Made by a program: the position numbers and the translations under genes | In this document: positions 62,018-64,000 of the stretch, piece by piece | Layout of the letters: each line of letters starts with the position of its first letter | Position numbering within the stretch: the first letter of the stretch is position 1 | Origin: an uncultured Nitrospina sp. | GTDB lineage: Bacteria; Nitrospinota; Nitrospinia; Nitrospinales; VA-1 | Reading direction: 5' to 3' | Length of the DNA: 64,000 bases | Assembly: GCA_937891765.1 (NCBI GenBank) | Contig: CALAGQ010000049.1 | Coordinates: 1 to 64,000 of the forward strand | The notes under the pieces: model-generated | What the model was told of the DNA's origin: nothing | Databases searched by the model: none | Seen by the model: the letters and a program-made list of their open reading frames with translations, nothing else

Positions 62018-62491
62018 ATGACTAAATACTTAGCGATTCTCATATTGATCATGATGGCGGCTCCCGTTTATGCCAATGACTTTGAAGAAGGGTTGGCCGC
62101 CATTTATGAAACCGACTACGACAAGGCGCTGGAAAAATTAAGACCTCTGGCCGAGCACGGCCACGCTGCGGCGCAATACAACCTCGGCGTCATGTATGAA
62201 TGGGGCAACGGTGTGCAGCAGGACAACGACCAAGCTCTCAAATGGTACAAACGCGCTGCAGAGCTTTCCCACAAAGACGCACAAAACAACCTCGGCGCTC
62301 TGTACAGCAAAGGTGAAGGAACAGAGGAAGATTTCATCGAAGCCTTGAAGTGGTTCATGATCTCCGCCGAGAACGGCAGTGAAGGCGGGCAAAAAAATAT
62401 CCGTATCGTCGAAAAGCGCATGAACTACGAGCAAATCTCTGAAGCACAAAAACGAGCCAACGACTGGATGAGAAATGCTAGAAAGAAGTGA
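62018..62491 (+). CDS. Exported Sel1-like repeat protein
   Basis: A 157-residue protein with a signal peptide (about 1-19, ending PVYA) and at least two Sel1 repeats (AAQYNLGVMYEWGNGVQQDN; DAQNNLGALYSKGEGTEEDF). Sel1 proteins are helical adaptors for protein contacts in the periplasm. Partner unknown. It follows the methyltransferase by 32 bases. Confidence 0.85.
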   Translation: MTKYLAILILIMMAAPVYANDFEEGLAAIYETDYDKALEKLRPLAEHGHAAAQYNLGVMYEWGNGVQQDNDQALKWYKRAAELSHKDAQNNLGALYSKGEGTEEDFIEALKWFMISAENGSEGGQKNIRIVEKRMNYEQISEAQKRANDWMRNARKK

Positions 62492-62600
62492 CAGCCTCTG
62501 ACAGAGAGCCTAAAACACTTTTGAGCCACAGATGTACCGGGCATGAAAGCTAAGGTTGGATACCACACACCGATTACACAGATAATTATGGTTGGGCTTT

Positions 62601-62798
62601 ATGGATACGTTGATCTATTCTGTCATCTTTGGATCGATAGGTTTTGGATACTTTATATACGGTAAGAAGCAGCAAAGGATGGTTCCTTTTATCGCGGGCT
62701 TAGGTCTTTGTGTTTTTCCCTATTTCATATCCAATCTCTATGCAATGGTTATCGTAGGCATTATCTTGACAGCCGCGCCTTGGGTGCTGAAAGAATAG
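62601..62798 (+). CDS. Small two-helix membrane protein
   Basis: A 65-residue protein that begins MDTLIYSVIFGSIGFGYFIY and has a second hydrophobic stretch VFPYFISNLYAMVIVGIILT with a short charged loop (GKKQQR) between. Very similar short proteins are widespread in proteobacteria and others without known function. A TTG at 62592 would add three residues. Neither start has a clear ribosome site. Confidence 0.7.
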   Translation: MDTLIYSVIFGSIGFGYFIYGKKQQRMVPFIAGLGLCVFPYFISNLYAMVIVGIILTAAPWVLKE

Positions 62799-62816
62799 TG
62801 ATTGTGCGACTGGCTC

Positions 62817-64000
62817 TTAGCTTACCGTTAGTAGCTCATTCCACTGGGTTGTGTATCGTGGTGACCGCGACCCGCAACGCATCTTCCATTCCCGAGTCAC
62901 ACCCTGCGCCCCGAAAAATAATGTGTCGGGGCCATGATTCTTATTGATCCGATCGACAACATCCATCAAGTGGTCACCGGGGCAATGGGTGAAATCCACA
63001 AACAGTTGTTTCTGTTCCAACGAGGCGGGGATCAAGCCCGTCAACATGATTCCTGTTTTTTTGTAGCGGTATCCCTGTTTATAAATCTTGCTCAAGCAAA
63101 ACTTTGCGGCGCCAATGATGAGTCGCGTATCACTGGTGGGGGTCGTTAAAGTGCAGGTGAGTCCGTTATTATATTGCTTGTCGGTTTCTCGGAACCCATT
63201 GGTCTGAACAAACACATGCACCGCCTGCGCCCGACTGTTCTGTTTTCTGAGTTTTTCACAGGCACGTGCTGCGTAATTGGCCAAGGCTTCTTCTATAGGT
63301 GCTTTTTTTGTTAGCAGGTTGCCAAACGACTTGGACGACATGATGCTTTTTCTCGGTTGAATCTCCTCCAGATTGATGCAGGATTGTCCCTTCAGTTCCC
63401 GCAATATACGCTCCCCGACAACTGACAGATGCTTGCGGATGATCGTGGGGCTTGCGTCTCTGAGCTCAGAAGCTTTGTGAATACCCATGCGGCGCAAACG
63501 TTCAGACCACCTCCCGGCAATTCCCCATATCTTGTTTACATTCAGAGTTTTTAGAATTTCATCTTGCGTCTGTTGGCTGCGAAGATCGAACACGCCCGTC
63601 TGTTTTTTTGCGATGTTATTTGCAATTTTTGCCAGGACTTTGCTGGGACCAATGCCAATAGATACAGGGATACCTGTCCATTGAAGTACTTTTGCGCGAA
63701 TGGTTTTGCAGTATTCATATAAGTTACGGGGCTGTAAATGATCCAAGCGCAGAAATGCTTCATCAATCGAATACACTTCCATATCGGGAGTATAAAGACG
63801 GAGGCTATCCATGACCCTTTGCGACATATCGCCATAAAGTTGGTAGTTCGAGGAAAAAACCGCGACGTTATATTTTTTGATGACCGCTACTTGCTCAAAA
63901 AAAGGAACCCCCATAGGGATGCCGAGAGCCTTCGCCTCATTGGAGCGGGCGACGATGCAACCGTCATTATTTGACAAGATGACAATGGCGCGTTTTTTCA
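62817..64000 (-). CDS. umuC: Y-family DNA polymerase UmuC (5' end outside window)
   Basis: The 3' 394 codons of a UmuC-type translesion polymerase. The frame is open to the window edge and encodes KKRAIVILSNNDGC, the usual segment after the missing first 25 or so residues. SNNDGCIVARSNEAKALGIP, YSIDEAFLRLD with the catalytic acidic pair, and PVSIGIGPSKVLAKIANNIA are present, followed by helix-hairpin-helix and little-finger domains and a DUF4113-like C-terminus. With UmuD' it copies damaged DNA in the SOS response. umuD would be expected upstream, beyond the window. Confidence 0.93.
   Translation of the reverse strand, partial: KKRAIVILSNNDGCIVARSNEAKALGIPMGVPFFEQVAVIKKYNVAVFSSNYQLYGDMSQRVMDSLRLYTPDMEVYSIDEAFLRLDHLQPRNLYEYCKTIRAKVLQWTGIPVSIGIGPSKVLAKIANNIAKKQTGVFDLRSQQTQDEILKTLNVNKIWGIAGRWSERLRRMGIHKASELRDASPTIIRKHLSVVGERILRELKGQSCINLEEIQPRKSIMSSKSFGNLLTKKAPIEEALANYAARACEKLRKQNSRAQAVHVFVQTNGFRETDKQYNNGLTCTLTTPTSDTRLIIGAAKFCLSKIYKQGYRYKKTGIMLTGLIPASLEQKQLFVDFTHCPGDHLMDVVDRINKNHGPDTLFFGAQGVTREWKMRCGSRSPRYTTQWNELLTVS

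Overview
The window looks like part of the chromosome of a free-living, motile, autotrophic Gram-negative bacterium with unusual respiratory chemistry. The best fit I can offer is a Nitrospinota (Nitrospina-like) nitrite oxidiser or a close relative. The reasons are a two-subunit ATP-citrate lyase (reverse TCA cycle), a cytochrome bd-like membrane protein surrounded by membrane-bound c-type cytochromes, a bc-type complex with an octaheme HAO-like subunit, an ammonium channel and LPS-type heptosyltransferases. No nitrite oxidoreductase, rRNA or tRNA gene was seen, so the assignment is an inference.

Layout. 1-1.6 kb: 5' end of motA behind a receiver / degenerate HD-GYP protein. 2-4.4 kb: a NACHT NTPase fused to an FGE-like domain. 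4.5-6.6 kb: rhomboid protease, a small zinc-ribbon membrane protein and cinA. 6.9-11.4 kb: a respiratory operon of cytochrome c, cupredoxin-like protein, Rieske protein, b6-like cytochrome b and octaheme cytochrome c, closed by a terminator. 11.6-16.2 kb: an MFS transporter and a giant coiled-coil protein with a second FGE-like domain. 16.3-19.3 kb: purE, tsaC, acpS, an LpxL-type acyltransferase and a zf-TFIIB protein. 19.3-30.9 kb: a minus-strand flagellar cluster (fliL-M-N, fliO-P-Q-R-flhB, flhA-flhF-flhG-orf-fliA). Good sigma-54 promoter matches lie in front of fliL, fliO and flhA. 31.4-35.7 kb: amtB, a TorF-like porin, threonine aldolase and rpoZ. 36-42.3 kb: the bd-like oxidase cluster. 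42.6-47.7 kb: hisD, a DUF2064 transferase, a PAP2 protein, two GT9 transferases and a Trm112-like protein. 47.8-51.6 kb: gcvPB, a cyclic-nucleotide-binding protein, then PilZ, a frameshifted truncated globin and a degenerate DyP relative. 51.9-59.2 kb: aclB-aclA, an HpcH/HpaI-like protein and an ATP-grasp/FMN-oxidoreductase fusion. 59.5-64 kb: a membrane TPR protein, a methyltransferase, a Sel1 protein, a small membrane protein and umuC running off the window edge.

How the genes work together. Two electron-transport modules (6.9-11.4 kb and 36-42 kb) and a carbon-fixation module (51.9-59.2 kb) form the metabolic core. The most interesting parts are the bd-like oxidase cluster, which lacks a recognisable subunit II and quinol-oxidase signature; the bc complex with HAO-like and cupredoxin partners; and the ATP-grasp/FMN fusion plus aldolase-like protein beside ATP-citrate lyase. 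Intergenic regions carry a roughly 43-bp dispersed repeat and short REP-like palindromes that do not correspond to genes.
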